DNA from: an uncultured Eubacterium sp.
Lineage (GTDB): Bacteria; Bacillota_A; Clostridia; Lachnospirales; Lachnospiraceae
Assembly: GCA_948468465.1 (NCBI GenBank)
Contig: CAOKJJ010000003.1
Span: forward strand, 1 to 62,744
Direction of reading: 5' to 3'
DNA length: 62,744 nt
Part shown: positions 54,097 to 62,744 of the stretch, piece after piece
Position numbering within the stretch: the first letter of the stretch is position 1
Layout: each line of letters starts with the position of its first letter
Made by a program: the position numbers and the translations under genes
The notes under the pieces: model-generated
What the model was told of the DNA's origin: nothing
Seen by the model: the letters and a program-made list of their open reading frames with translations, nothing else
Database searches by the model: none

Positions 54097-54795
54097 ATGA
54101 AACATAAAATATTGGTCATAGATGATGATATAGATTTATGCAGATTGTTAAGAAATAATCTGGAGCAGGAAGGGTATGATGTGTGCACCTGCCATGACGG
54201 AATTACGGGTCTGACGGAATTGCAGCGGTTTGATTATCAGCTTGTGGTGCTGGATATCATGCTCCCATTAAAAAATGGATATGAGGTATTGCAGAAAATC
54301 AGGGAAGAAAATGTGGTTCCTGTTTTAATGCTGACAGCCAAGGACAGTGAAGGCGACAAGGTATCCGGATTAAGAATGGGAGCGGATGATTACTTAACAA
54401 AGCCATTTTCCAACAGTGAATTTCTTGCAAGGGTGTCATCACTTTTACGAAGATATATTGTTTTTAATGCGGGGAATGCAGATAATAAATTAGTCACAAT
54501 TGGCAAATTATCTATTGATCAGTCAGGGCATGCGGTTTACAAGGATGGCTGTCTGCTTGAACTTACAGCGAAAGAATTCGATTTGCTCCTGTTTTTGGCA
54601 GAACATCAGGGACAGGTTTTTACCAAAAAGCAGATTTATCGGTCTGTTTGGAAGGATGAATACGCTTTTGATGACAATAATATTATGGTTCACATCCGCA
54701 GGTTAAGAAAGAAGATTGAGGATCATCCTGAAAATCCAAAATATATTTTAACGGTATGGGGTGTAGGATACAAGCTGAGCGGAGAAATAGGATGA
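54097..54795 (+). CDS. OmpR-family response regulator
   Basis: This 232-residue regulator has a receiver domain with the acidic pair IDDD (near 8-11), phospho-acceptor Asp53 (LDIMLP) and the conserved Lys in LTKPFS. The C-terminal winged helix follows (LTAKEFDLLLFL, then DNNIMVHIRRLRKKI and VWGVGYKL). It overlaps the sensor kinase by four bases. It should activate the downstream ABC transporter in response to the kinase. Confidence 0.93.
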   Translation: MKHKILVIDDDIDLCRLLRNNLEQEGYDVCTCHDGITGLTELQRFDYQLVVLDIMLPLKNGYEVLQKIREENVVPVLMLTAKDSEGDKVSGLRMGADDYLTKPFSNSEFLARVSSLLRRYIVFNAGNADNKLVTIGKLSIDQSGHAVYKDGCLLELTAKEFDLLLFLAEHQGQVFTKKQIYRSVWKDEYAFDDNNIMVHIRRLRKKIEDHPENPKYILTVWGVGYKLSGEIG

Positions 54796-55697
54796 GTGTG
54801 CTTAATGTTATTTTAATATTTATTTGTATGGGAGAATTGTATTATATTTTCAGGTGCCGAAAACAGTTGGAAGAATGGCTTGCTTTTTTAAAAAGTGTGC
54901 AGGAATCTCCCGAACGAAAGCTGTTTGTAAAAGGAAATCATATTCTTGCAGATATCAATTTTGAATTAAACGGCATTTTAAAGGAAAACCGCAGACAGTT
55001 TGCAAAGCTGCAAAGAGCGGAGACTGCCAATCAGCAGTTATTAACGGATTTGTCGCATGATGTCAGGACGCCGCTTGCTTCTTTGATCGGATATTTGGAA
55101 GCATTAGACGCGAAAACTGCAAAGGAAAAAGAGGAATATATTCAGGTAGCTTATCGGAAAGCGCTGGATTTGCAGGAATTAATAGATATGCTTTTTCAAT
55201 GGTGCAAATTGACTTCCAACGAGCAGCTATATGATTTGAAAGCTTATGATATTAATGAATTGACAAGAGAAATTATGATCGAACATATCCCGGTTTTTGA
55301 AAAGAATCAAATATCTTTTTTGGCAAATATTCCAGATGATGAATGGCTTGTAAAGATTGACAGAACGGCATATGCAAGGATTATCAACAATCTCATAAGC
55401 AATGCCGTAAAACACGGGAAATGTTCTCTGATAGAAATTGACATAAAAAAGTGTAAAGACCAGGTGCTGCTCTCTGTATCAAATAACGGAACTGCCATTC
55501 CAGAGGATGAACTTCCATTAATCTTCGAAAGGCTGTATAAATGTGATGCTGCCCGTTCTGGAAATGGAAATGGGTTAGGATTGGCGATTGTCAGAGAGCT
55601 TACAAGTATGATGTCTGGAGAAATAACTGTTCAAAGCATTTTTGGCGGGAAGACTGCCTTCTATCTGACGCTGCCGCTGTTTGTAAGAAAAAATTAA
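54792..55697 (+). CDS. Sensor histidine kinase, short-input type
   Basis: This 301-residue kinase has one N-terminal membrane helix (about 3-20) and almost no extracellular part, then a HisKA box with His89 (LSHDVRTPLASLIG), an N box (NNLISNAVKHG) and GNGNGLGLAIVREL. Kinases with such a small sensor often take their signal from a partner ABC transporter, which is encoded next. The start is the ATG overlapping the regulator stop (ATGA). Confidence 0.9.
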   Translation: MSVLNVILIFICMGELYYIFRCRKQLEEWLAFLKSVQESPERKLFVKGNHILADINFELNGILKENRRQFAKLQRAETANQQLLTDLSHDVRTPLASLIGYLEALDAKTAKEKEEYIQVAYRKALDLQELIDMLFQWCKLTSNEQLYDLKAYDINELTREIMIEHIPVFEKNQISFLANIPDDEWLVKIDRTAYARIINNLISNAVKHGKCSLIEIDIKKCKDQVLLSVSNNGTAIPEDELPLIFERLYKCDAARSGNGNGLGLAIVRELTSMMSGEITVQSIFGGKTAFYLTLPLFVRKN

Positions 55698-55758
55698 GAT
55701 TTGATCAAGGCGCATGTCAGAATTATCCTGTAAAATAAAGGTAGGAGGTGTGCATCAG

Positions 55759-56682
55759 ATGAATCAGTATGTAATTGAAACAGTGAATTTGACAAAAAAG
55801 TATAAAACTCAAATCGCGGTGGACAGGATAAACATTCATGTGCCAAAAGGAAAGATTTATGCTCTTTTAGGCAGAAATGGAGCTGGAAAAACAACAGCGA
55901 TGAAGATGCTGCTGAATTTGATTCGGCCAACAAGCGGAAGCCTGTCGCTGTTTGGCGAAAACTTTTCTGATTTCAGCAGGAAGAATTATCACCGCATCGG
56001 CTCAATGATTGAAGCGCCCGCATTTTATGAGAATTTAACAGCGAGAGAGAATTTAGAGATTTTGGCACGGCTGAGAGGGAGGCATCGTAAGGATACGGTA
56101 GATCATGCGCTGAAAGTTGTCCATATGGATCAGAGAGATAAAAAGCTGTTTCGCGAATATTCGTTAGGAATGAAACAGCGTTTGGGGTTAGCCGCGGCTA
56201 TGATGCATGAACCAGAGCTGCTGATTTTGGACGAGCCTATGAATGGCCTTGATCCTGTTGGAATTCATGAAACGAGAAACTATTTGCTGCAATTATGCAA
56301 AGAAAAAGGCACAACAATATTCATTTCCAGCCATGTATTAAATGAAATTGAACAGCTTGCCGATGTGATTGGCGTAATAAATAAGGGAAAGATGTTGGAA
56401 GAAGCTGATATGCAGCAATTATACAGACATAACCGCAGATACGTGCAATTTGAGGTGTCTGATGTGAACAAGGCTGCTTTGGTATTGGAACGTCGTTTTC
56501 ATATTTCGGATTATGCAGTCATAGACCATGGAACATTGCGGCTGTATGACAAGCTTGACTGCAGGGCAGAGATCAACGGCGGATTTGTAAATGAGGGAAT
56601 CGCAGTCGCCAATGTAAGTATTTGCACGGGAACATTAGAAGATTATTTTACAAAACTGGTGGGAGGTGGCGGAATTGGCTGA
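55759..56682 (+). CDS. ABC transporter ATP-binding protein (BcrA/CprA-like)
   Basis: This 307-residue ATPase has Walker A GRNGAGKTT, the signature region EYSLGMKQRLGLAAAM and Walker B LLILDEPMNGLDP. The ~90-residue C-terminal extension is usual for BcrA-type exporters of peptide antibiotics. GGAGG precedes the chosen ATG. It pairs with the permease after it, whose start lies inside its end. Confidence 0.9.
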   Translation: MNQYVIETVNLTKKYKTQIAVDRINIHVPKGKIYALLGRNGAGKTTAMKMLLNLIRPTSGSLSLFGENFSDFSRKNYHRIGSMIEAPAFYENLTARENLEILARLRGRHRKDTVDHALKVVHMDQRDKKLFREYSLGMKQRLGLAAAMMHEPELLILDEPMNGLDPVGIHETRNYLLQLCKEKGTTIFISSHVLNEIEQLADVIGVINKGKMLEEADMQQLYRHNRRYVQFEVSDVNKAALVLERRFHISDYAVIDHGTLRLYDKLDCRAEINGGFVNEGIAVANVSICTGTLEDYFTKLVGGGGIG

Positions 56683-57424
56683 TATCGTATATTGTGAATG
56701 GATGAAATTAAAACGTTCGAAAATTGTTTTGATAGGGGTTTTAGGCTCATTGATTGTACCATTTCTGGTTACTGTAAATGACATCAGGCGTTACTTATCA
56801 AATTCGTCAGTTACTTTAAGTCTGGGTGGGATATATGAAGATACCATTATGTTTATTATGCTGCTGTTTGGGCCGCTTGTGATGGCTGTTGTTGCGGTAT
56901 ATCTGATCAGCAGGGAATACACCGAAAAGACATTGAAAACAATTTTTGCTGTTCCGATAGGGCGAAGACAATTTCTGACAGGTAAATTTATTACGTTATT
57001 TATGCTTGTATTGCTGTTCATGGCGCTTTCATGGCTGGACATGGTTGTGATAGCCAGCGTATGTCAGTTGTTTTTCGACGTTTCTCAAATAACGATATTG
57101 TCGGCATTATATATTCTTATACAGATGCTAAAGGGCGGCATATTGTTATTTGCAACGCTTACGCCGTTTGTTTATCTTACTCTGCGTGCAAAAAGTACAC
57201 TTACACCATTTATTGTAACAGCAGCAATTAGTTTGCTGAACGTGGTATTATCGGGTTCTCCAATAGCGGCATTTTATCCGTGGACGGCTGCTTATCTGCT
57301 GCTGACCGGCAGGCTGGCACAATCAGGGTGCCCTGTCCTGCTGGGGAGGCTAATGCTCTTATTTGTGTGCCTGTTTGGAATAGGCAGCAGTATGTGGCGG
57401 TTCCAGAAAGAGGACATTGTTTAA
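56675..57424 (+). CDS. ABC-2 type permease of the peptide antibiotic transporter
   Basis: This 249-residue membrane protein has six hydrophobic segments, as expected for a BcrB-type permease. I start at TTG 56675, eight bases after GGGAGG and overlapping the ATPase stop; GTG 56666 is in frame but overlaps the ribosome site itself. With the two-component pair upstream it forms a self-contained antimicrobial peptide resistance or immunity unit. Confidence 0.83.
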   Translation: MADIVYCEWMKLKRSKIVLIGVLGSLIVPFLVTVNDIRRYLSNSSVTLSLGGIYEDTIMFIMLLFGPLVMAVVAVYLISREYTEKTLKTIFAVPIGRRQFLTGKFITLFMLVLLFMALSWLDMVVIASVCQLFFDVSQITILSALYILIQMLKGGILLFATLTPFVYLTLRAKSTLTPFIVTAAISLLNVVLSGSPIAAFYPWTAAYLLLTGRLAQSGCPVLLGRLMLLFVCLFGIGSSMWRFQKEDIV

Positions 57425-57529
57425 AGCAGAAATTTTGTCTGGGAATCCAAACATGCAACACATGAATGCAACTGCTGCATGATTTGCTGTGATGCATGAC
57501 AAGTTAGGTACTTAAAAACAATTTCTTGC

Positions 57530-57589
57530 GCGTTTTTTTGTTGGCTATGCGGACGCCGGGTGAGGGGGAAATGGCCAACAAAAAAACGC
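57530..57589. repeat. 16-bp inverted repeat between convergent genes
   Basis: GCGTTTTTTTGTTGGC (57530-57545) and its exact reverse complement at 57574-57589 flank a 28-base GC-rich loop. It can act as a transcription barrier between the permease gene and the DUF4349 gene, but there is no T run outside the stem. It adjoins the second copy of the 35-bp repeat, so it may be the end of a small degenerate mobile element. Confidence 0.65.
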
Positions 57590-57597
57590 AACACAAT

Positions 57598-57632
57598 CTC
57601 AAAAGTGTTTCTTTTCAGGTTCATCCAGGTTA
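57598..57632. repeat. 35-bp direct repeat, copy 2
   Basis: Same 35-bp sequence as at 55-89 with one difference, in the same orientation. It touches the stop codon of the DUF4349 gene. It is eight bases from the inverted repeat at 57530-57589. Confidence 0.75.
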
Positions 57633-58658
57633 AGAATCTGTATCCTGCTGTTCAGCATCAGGCGTTGCTGAATTTTCCTGTTTTTTCTTTTTGTTTTTCT
57701 TTACAAACAGCAAAGCACAGACAATCACAACTGCCAGAGGCGCCAGCACCGGCAGTGAGCCTATGATCCAGATTGCGAAAGCTCTGATTCCCTGGCCAAG
57801 TGCATAAAGATTATCAGACAGCCTGTTTCCGGCTTCTTCAAAAAAGGAAGTTTTCGTCGAAGCAATATTTGTTGTGCGCTCTACCTCTGTAATGTTTAAG
57901 TACAGCGTGCTGTAATCTATGAGGTTGTCATATGAGCGCAGCTGTGATTCATAAGATTCGATCTCATATCGGATTTGCGTCAGCTGGCTTTGCAGAGCGA
58001 TCACATCTTTTAGCTTGTCCGCTTTTTCCAGCAGCTGCAGCAGCGTTTCCTGTTCGGTGCGCAGTGCCTTTAGATGGCTTTCCATATCTATGTAGCGAAG
58101 GGTTACATTTTCGCTGCTGCTGCTTTGATATGTAATATTGGAGTCACTGTCAAGCAGCGACAGCATCTGATCCATTTTATCTGCCGGAATGCGAAGCGTG
58201 AGACTTGCATAGCGGCTGCCGTCGGAGGCGCTGCCGTTTGTCTCGGAGCTTTCTACATAGCCGCCGATTTGCGATGTTTTTTTGCTGATCTTTTCATAAA
58301 AGGAATCAAATTCTTTTGTTTCTACGGAATAGTTATACGTAAAGATCAGTTTTTGCGTTTGACTTTTTGAAGCGGAGTCTATCGTGCCGCTTAGTCCGGA
58401 GGCGGTGCTTCCTCCATCTGAGGCATCCATGTCTGCGGCAGCGTCTTCTGCCGTAAGTTCTTTCATTTCCGCCTGATCAGACCGTACAGCATCTGTCCCG
58501 GCTTCCGCGGACATATCGGAAGAAGAGTTTGTCGCTGCCTGATCCATAGCCATCTCTTGGCCGGAATCTCGGCTGTTTTTAGAAACGCCGCAGCCGCCCA
58601 GAAGCAGAGCCGTGCTTAAAGCAGCTGTTAATGCAATTACGGATAATTTTCTTTTCAT
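57630..58658 (-). CDS. DUF4349 lipoprotein
   Basis: This 342-residue protein has a lipoprotein signal with LLLGGC (Cys23). An acidic Ser/Asp/Ala-rich spacer follows, then a domain of the DUF4349 type with FTYNYSVETKEFDSFYEKI, SLTLRIPADKMDQML and a coiled coil before LRSYDNLIDYSTLYLNI. A membrane helix and a basic tail close the protein. Function is unknown; the layout suggests an envelope stress or sensing role. GGAGG lies before the ATG at 58658. A longer reading would overlap the upstream gene and is unlikely. Confidence 0.85.
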   Translation of the reverse strand: MKRKLSVIALTAALSTALLLGGCGVSKNSRDSGQEMAMDQAATNSSSDMSAEAGTDAVRSDQAEMKELTAEDAAADMDASDGGSTASGLSGTIDSASKSQTQKLIFTYNYSVETKEFDSFYEKISKKTSQIGGYVESSETNGSASDGSRYASLTLRIPADKMDQMLSLLDSDSNITYQSSSSENVTLRYIDMESHLKALRTEQETLLQLLEKADKLKDVIALQSQLTQIRYEIESYESQLRSYDNLIDYSTLYLNITEVERTTNIASTKTSFFEEAGNRLSDNLYALGQGIRAFAIWIIGSLPVLAPLAVVIVCALLFVKKNKKKKQENSATPDAEQQDTDS

Positions 58659-58758
58659 AAATAGTCCCTCCTGTCTGAATGCTGAATCGTATCTGCTGCA
58701 TTCTAATAATATAAACGCAGTTTTCGGACGGGAGGTCGCGTTAAGCAAAGAATCAAAT

Positions 58759-59865
58759 TCAAAAATCAATGTGTTTATTGAGAACGATGCACGCAATTTC
58801 TGCGGCTGTCACAGATATCGGATGGGCAGCCGTATATTGTACAAGCTTTTGCGCCGCGTCAGAGTCTTCCAGCTGTTCTATAAATCGGTTCAGGCTTTTT
58901 ATTTGCGCCAGCAGCTGTTCGAAAGACAGGCCGCGCTCTACCATAGTCTGTTCTCCGCGCTTTTTTTCGTATTCACATGTGGAAATGATCTGCATGCAGA
59001 GCTTTAGTTCGCCGTGGATATCAGAAGCCTCCATTAAGACATCCGGGCGTATTTCCAGCTGCTGCAGGAAATACTGTTTTGCGCCGGGGATATCCTGCTT
59101 TGCAAAATAGACGGCAAGTGTCTGCTTAATTTCTTCTGTTTCGCGCTTTTCAGAACTCATGCCTACGCGGCTTTCATAAACGTGCAGCTTGTTTTTGGTG
59201 ATCCATACAGTCAGCAAAAATTCAGATAAAAATCCGTATACTCGTTTTCGGTAATTGTCATATCCGGTTGTGTCAATGCGCCGCTGTACTTCAAATAAAA
59301 TATCAAACAGCCAGGAACAGTAGGAATCGTATAATTGTTTGCTGCAGATCATCATATTTGCAAAATAAGTCTCTTTTTTATGCACCATCTCATGAAAGAA
59401 AGGCGCATAGTCTGGATATTTTTCTGCTACGACTCGTTCCGTCTCGATCAAATCTTTTTCATCATGTGTAGATGCAAAACCGTCATAATAAGACATGCGA
59501 AGTTCCAGTTTTTTCGTTACAATTATATCATACTGGGACAGCAGGCCGGCAATATCCGCATGACAGTACAGATGCCCGTCTTCTGCGATCAGATATCTGC
59601 GGTAATGGCAGATGCCTATAATATCTGTCTTATGATCATTTTTCCACAGCCAGTATACACCCGTCAGCTCACTGTAGTATGCATTCAAATCAGAGATCGT
59701 ATCTCCGGTATCATCGCTCAGAAAGCCAAGCGAGTCATGACATGCTCTGCCGACCTGCAGCGGAACATACATCGGGTCGGGAGGCGGTGTAAAAGCTTTA
59801 TGCGTCATTGCAAAAATACGGATGCTTTGATTTTGCGGATGTTTCGGTTTTACAGATTTTTTCAT
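58759..59865 (-). CDS. DUF4422 family protein, probable glycosyltransferase
   Basis: This 368-residue cytoplasmic protein resembles DUF4422 proteins, seen in capsule and glycan loci. It carries the characteristic ISDLNAYYSELTGVYWLWKN and IIGICHYRRY regions in the first 100 residues. The last ~100 residues are helical and charged, an extra tail. A glycosyltransferase role is inferred from the family only. It lies between the lipoprotein and map genes on the same strand. Confidence 0.72.
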   Translation of the reverse strand: MKKSVKPKHPQNQSIRIFAMTHKAFTPPPDPMYVPLQVGRACHDSLGFLSDDTGDTISDLNAYYSELTGVYWLWKNDHKTDIIGICHYRRYLIAEDGHLYCHADIAGLLSQYDIIVTKKLELRMSYYDGFASTHDEKDLIETERVVAEKYPDYAPFFHEMVHKKETYFANMMICSKQLYDSYCSWLFDILFEVQRRIDTTGYDNYRKRVYGFLSEFLLTVWITKNKLHVYESRVGMSSEKRETEEIKQTLAVYFAKQDIPGAKQYFLQQLEIRPDVLMEASDIHGELKLCMQIISTCEYEKKRGEQTMVERGLSFEQLLAQIKSLNRFIEQLEDSDAAQKLVQYTAAHPISVTAAEIACIVLNKHIDF

Positions 59866-59950
59866 GGCATACCTCGCAAAAAAGCACAGTTCCTTGTTTT
59901 ATAAGCTAAGGCTCCCTGCGCGAACTTATGACGTTATTTCTATAAGGCTC

Positions 59951-60826
59951 CTAATAACACAGTACTTCTGCGCCGTCTTCGGTTACAAGCACCGTAACTT
60001 CCCATTGCGCGGAAGGTTTTCCGTCTTCCGTATATACGGTCCAGTCGTTTACTTCGTCTACGTAAATGTCTGGTGCGCCCATATTAACCATTGGTTCGAT
60101 CGTAAAGATCATGCCTGGCACCATGAGCATTTCTTCTCCGCGTCTGCTGTTGTAGCTGACCCAGGGATCTTCATGAAACTCCAGTCCGACACCGTGACCT
60201 CCGATTTCGCGTACAACGGTATAGCCGTTTGCAAAGGCGTGGTCATGGACTGCCTGTCCCATATCTCCCAAAAAGCCCCATGGTTTTACCGCTGCCAGGC
60301 CGCGTGCGACGCATTCTTTTGCAACGTCCACCAGTTTTTTCTTCTCTGGACTGACTTCGCCGATACAGAACATGCGGGAAGAGTCGGAAAAGTAGCCGTT
60401 TAAAATCGTAGAAGCATCCACATTGATAATATCGCCTTCTTTTAAAATAATGTCTTCGGATGGAATTCCGTGGCATACCTGGTCATTGAGCGAGGTACAT
60501 ACGCTTTTTGGATAGCCGTCATAATGCAGCGGGGCAGGCATGCCGCCCATTTTCGTTGTCCGTTCGTAGACGATCCGGTCAATTTCTTCGGTGCTCATTC
60601 CTGCGTGGATATGTTCTGCGATATAGTCCAGTACGGCAATGTTAATTTTTGCGCTTTCCCGGATGCCAGCAATCTGGTGAGCGTTTTTAATCATCTCTCT
60701 GGCTGGAACCGGATGGCCCTGGTCTGCGATCCGTGCAATTTTGTCGTCAAATGCCTGATGGCATTGTTTGTATTTTCTTCCGCTGCCGCACCAGCACTTA
60801 TCATTTCTGCCTAACTTTATATGCAT
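59951..60826 (-). CDS. map: Methionine aminopeptidase type I with N-terminal SEC-C motif
   Basis: This 291-residue enzyme removes the first methionine from nascent proteins. The N-terminal SEC-C zinc motif CWCGSGRKYKQCH (11-23) precedes the catalytic domain, which keeps the metal ligands: Asp in INVDAS, Asp in FSDSSRMF, His in GGHGVGLEFHEDP, Glu in FTIEPMV and Glu in VTEDGAE. The SEC-C motif likely aids ribosome binding. A housekeeping map copy elsewhere is possible. Confidence 0.95.
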   Translation of the reverse strand: MHIKLGRNDKCWCGSGRKYKQCHQAFDDKIARIADQGHPVPAREMIKNAHQIAGIRESAKINIAVLDYIAEHIHAGMSTEEIDRIVYERTTKMGGMPAPLHYDGYPKSVCTSLNDQVCHGIPSEDIILKEGDIINVDASTILNGYFSDSSRMFCIGEVSPEKKKLVDVAKECVARGLAAVKPWGFLGDMGQAVHDHAFANGYTVVREIGGHGVGLEFHEDPWVSYNSRRGEEMLMVPGMIFTIEPMVNMGAPDIYVDEVNDWTVYTEDGKPSAQWEVTVLVTEDGAEVLCY

Positions 60827-60928
60827 TTTTTCATCCTCATCTTAATTTTAGATTATTTTTATTGTACCATGTATCATTATATACATGTTTTCAGTTTTCG
60901 CAAGGGATGTATGCGAATTTTCGTGAAA

Positions 60929-60962
60929 AAACCGTTATGGAATCCTGTTTCCATAACGGTTT
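60929..60962 (-). terminator. Intrinsic terminator of the NlpC/P60 gene
   Basis: A 14-bp perfect stem (arms 60929-60942 and 60949-60962, core ACCGTTATGG) is followed on the minus strand by a T run. It lies 18 bases after the stop of the NlpC/P60 gene. Confidence 0.92.
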
Positions 60963-60979
60963 CAGTAAATATGTATGAG

Positions 60980-62332
60980 TTAATTAATAATTCGTCTGAC
61001 CGCGATAATCGTCCGGTATGTTGCATTTTGCGTTGTAATGCCGGTACGGGAACTCTGTGCGCCGACGATTCTGCCGCCGCCCATATACAATGCCACATGC
61101 CCGCTGTAACAGATAATGTCGCCTGGCTGCGCTTCGCTGTAGCTCACGCCTCTGCCGCAGCCAGCCTGTGCAGCTGAGCTGTGAGGGAGAGAGTATCCAA
61201 AATGTGCGTAAACACTCATTACGAATCCAGAGCAGTCTGCGCCGTTTGTCAGGCTGGTGCCGCCCCATACGTAAGGATTTCCGATAAACTGTGTCGCATA
61301 GCTGATGACATCACTGCCAGTTGCGCCGGATGGACTGACAGCTGGTGCGGAGCTTGCGCCGGAACTGCTTCCTGACGATGAGCTGTCAGAAGAGGACGAC
61401 GAACTGCCGGATGATGGCTGCTGCTGTACAGTCTGTTGTTGCTGCTGCTGTGCGGCTTGTTCAGCTGCAGCTCGTGCCTGAGCTTCTCTTGCAGCCCGTT
61501 CAGCGGCTTCCCTTGCGGCCTGTTCCGCAGCCTGTGCCGCTTCTCTTGCAGCCTGTTCAGCGGCTTCTCTTGCAATCCGTTCTTTTTCTTCTTCATCCCG
61601 GATAATCTGGTTCTGCTGCTGAATCGTTTCTTTATATGCTTCTGCCAGTACTTTTGCCTGTGAAAGCTGGGAATCAAAGTCATCCATGGTAGCTTCTTTA
61701 TTAGCAACCATATTTTTCAGCTCGTTTTCCTGCAGCTTGTAGTTGTCCTGCATTTCTTCCATTTCGGATTGTTCCGTAAGAAGCTGAGACTTTAAGTCGA
61801 TGACCTGTTGTTTTGTTTCTTTATATACATCCAGCTGCTCTCTGTCATAATCATAAACGGCATTATAATAATTAACTCTGTTCAGGAAATCTGACATGCT
61901 GGTAGCGCCGAGCAGAGCCTCCAGCAAATTGCCGTCCCCACGTTCATACATCGAACGGATTCTTTTTTTCATACGTTCGTACTGGTCTTTTTCTTCTTTT
62001 TTAGCAGCCTCCAGATCTTTGTTGGCCTGTTTGATTTCGGCTTCTTTCGCTACTAATTCATCGGCAAGAATATCCATGTTAACGAGCAGATCTACCAGCT
62101 CTGCATCCAAAGCATTGATTTCTTTTTGCAGTTCCTGCTGTTTGCTTGCAATGTTATTAATGTTATTATTGACAGAATTTAAGTTGTTTTCCGCTGCCTG
62201 CTTTGCATCCTGAGCCTGTGACTTGCGGCTGGCAAATGCCGGCTGCAAAGAAGTAACGCCTACGGCAGTTACGAGAAACAGACATGCAAGCTTTTTGGAA
62301 GTATTTTTAAAATAAACGTTTTGTTTTCTCAA
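60980..62332 (-). CDS. Secreted NlpC/P60 peptidoglycan hydrolase with coiled coil
   Basis: This 450-residue protein has a signal peptide (about 1-34). A long coiled coil (about 35-245) resembles PcsB and related division hydrolases. An Ala/Glu-rich helix, a Gln-rich stretch and a Ser linker (to about 340) lead to an NlpC/P60 domain with Cys367 (GADCSGFV) and His412 (SGHVALYMG). It should cut D-Glu-to-diamino-acid peptide bonds in the wall, regulated through the coiled coil. The start is TTG at 62332, eight bases after AAAGGAG. Confidence 0.9.
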   Translation of the reverse strand: MRKQNVYFKNTSKKLACLFLVTAVGVTSLQPAFASRKSQAQDAKQAAENNLNSVNNNINNIASKQQELQKEINALDAELVDLLVNMDILADELVAKEAEIKQANKDLEAAKKEEKDQYERMKKRIRSMYERGDGNLLEALLGATSMSDFLNRVNYYNAVYDYDREQLDVYKETKQQVIDLKSQLLTEQSEMEEMQDNYKLQENELKNMVANKEATMDDFDSQLSQAKVLAEAYKETIQQQNQIIRDEEEKERIAREAAEQAAREAAQAAEQAAREAAERAAREAQARAAAEQAAQQQQQQTVQQQPSSGSSSSSSDSSSSGSSSGASSAPAVSPSGATGSDVISYATQFIGNPYVWGGTSLTNGADCSGFVMSVYAHFGYSLPHSSAAQAGCGRGVSYSEAQPGDIICYSGHVALYMGGGRIVGAQSSRTGITTQNATYRTIIAVRRIIN

Positions 62333-62469
62333 CCCGATACTCCTTTGTGTTTTGATTTACGTTTCCAGCACTTAGTATAGCACGGCATTTTTATAATTTC
62401 AACCGGTTAGGGCAAATCTTTCCTGTAAAAAAGTGTGAATTTTTTTTGAATAATTTGTGTAAATTGATG

Positions 62470-62744
62470 TTATTTTATCCTGATTTTCATAGCGATCACT
62501 TTCATCATACCGTTTTTTAAAGTCACTTTTGCCTTTATGACAGCTGTTCCGGCTTTTTTTGCAGTAATTTTTCCATTTGAGGATGCTGCCGCTACGGTTT
62601 TTTTTGACGAAGAATAGGTGATGCTTTTAATATTTTCCGTATCCAGTCCGCTGTGTAATGCAAATCGGATGCTGCTGCCTTTTTTTAAAGCTGCCGCCTG
62701 TTTTTGCGGTGCGACTGTTTTTAAAATAGACTTGTTTACGGCGG
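62470..62744 (-). CDS. C-terminus of an Ig-like (Big_2) secreted protein, cut by the window edge
   Basis: An open minus-strand frame runs from the right edge to a TAA at 62470-62472, giving 90 residues. It contains the Big_2 pattern ITYSSSKKTVAAAS, NGKITAKKAGTAVIKAK and ends KIRIK, like the ends of other Ig-like proteins in this window. The start is outside. The 137 bases between it and the NlpC/P60 start hold that gene's leader and nothing else that I can support. Confidence 0.75.
   Translation of the reverse strand, partial: AVNKSILKTVAPQKQAAALKKGSSIRFALHSGLDTENIKSITYSSSKKTVAAASSNGKITAKKAGTAVIKAKVTLKNGMMKVIAMKIRIK

Overview
The window looks like the chromosome of a low-to-moderate GC Firmicute of class Clostridia, most likely a gut Lachnospiraceae. 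The signs are strong GGAGG ribosome binding sites, BspA-type leucine-rich-repeat surface proteins, cohesin and dockerin domains, a class B sortase, a Bcr/Cpr-like antimicrobial peptide ABC module and a solo small serine recombinase. The species cannot be named from sequence alone.

Layout. 1-124: a group II intron remnant (domain V) and one copy of a 35-bp repeat. 125-2260: an MFS efflux pump and its TetR regulator with palindromic operators. 2406-3285: a Hin-like serine recombinase followed by a ~175-bp segment bounded by two near-perfect palindromes in inverted orientation, apparently a phase-variable DNA switch. 3286-49865: about 46 kb with every gene on the + strand. Its first part (3286-24765) is an unusual type VII secretion (T7SS) locus. 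It has a zinc-ribbon receptor kinase with a solute-binding-protein-like ectodomain, an EssB-like pseudokinase/FHA protein, EssC, EsaB, a LytTR regulator, a possible EspG-like protein, five tandem WXG100 proteins plus two helical relatives, a degenerate HtrA-like protease fused to FHA, a PP2C phosphatase, a zinc-ribbon/FHA protein and a PASTA kinase. Its second part (24801-49865) encodes a surface programme: three giant BspA-like proteins sharing one C-terminal module, a CAP-domain adhesin, a second PP2C, two transglutaminase-like proteins, a membrane-anchored cohesin, a cohesin-dockerin protein and a class B sortase with a long cytoplasmic extension.

49908-57424: an ImmA/IrrE-type protease, a DUF4003 protein behind tandem repeats, an ABC-F ribosome protection protein with a leader hairpin, and a two-component system with an ABC transporter. 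57530-62744 (mostly - strand): an inverted repeat and a second 35-bp repeat copy, a DUF4349 lipoprotein, a DUF4422 protein, methionine aminopeptidase with a SEC-C motif, an NlpC/P60 hydrolase, and the C-terminus of an Ig-like protein cut by the window edge.

Working model (inference). The recombinase flips a promoter-bearing segment at the head of the co-oriented block. When on, the block would build a T7SS whose assembly or activity is set by Ser/Thr phosphorylation (two kinases, two PP2C phosphatases, four FHA proteins), and would display adhesins joined by sortase, cohesin-dockerin contacts and possibly transglutaminase cross-links. No EsaA homologue and no LXG-type toxin is visible, so the system differs from the standard Firmicutes T7SSb.
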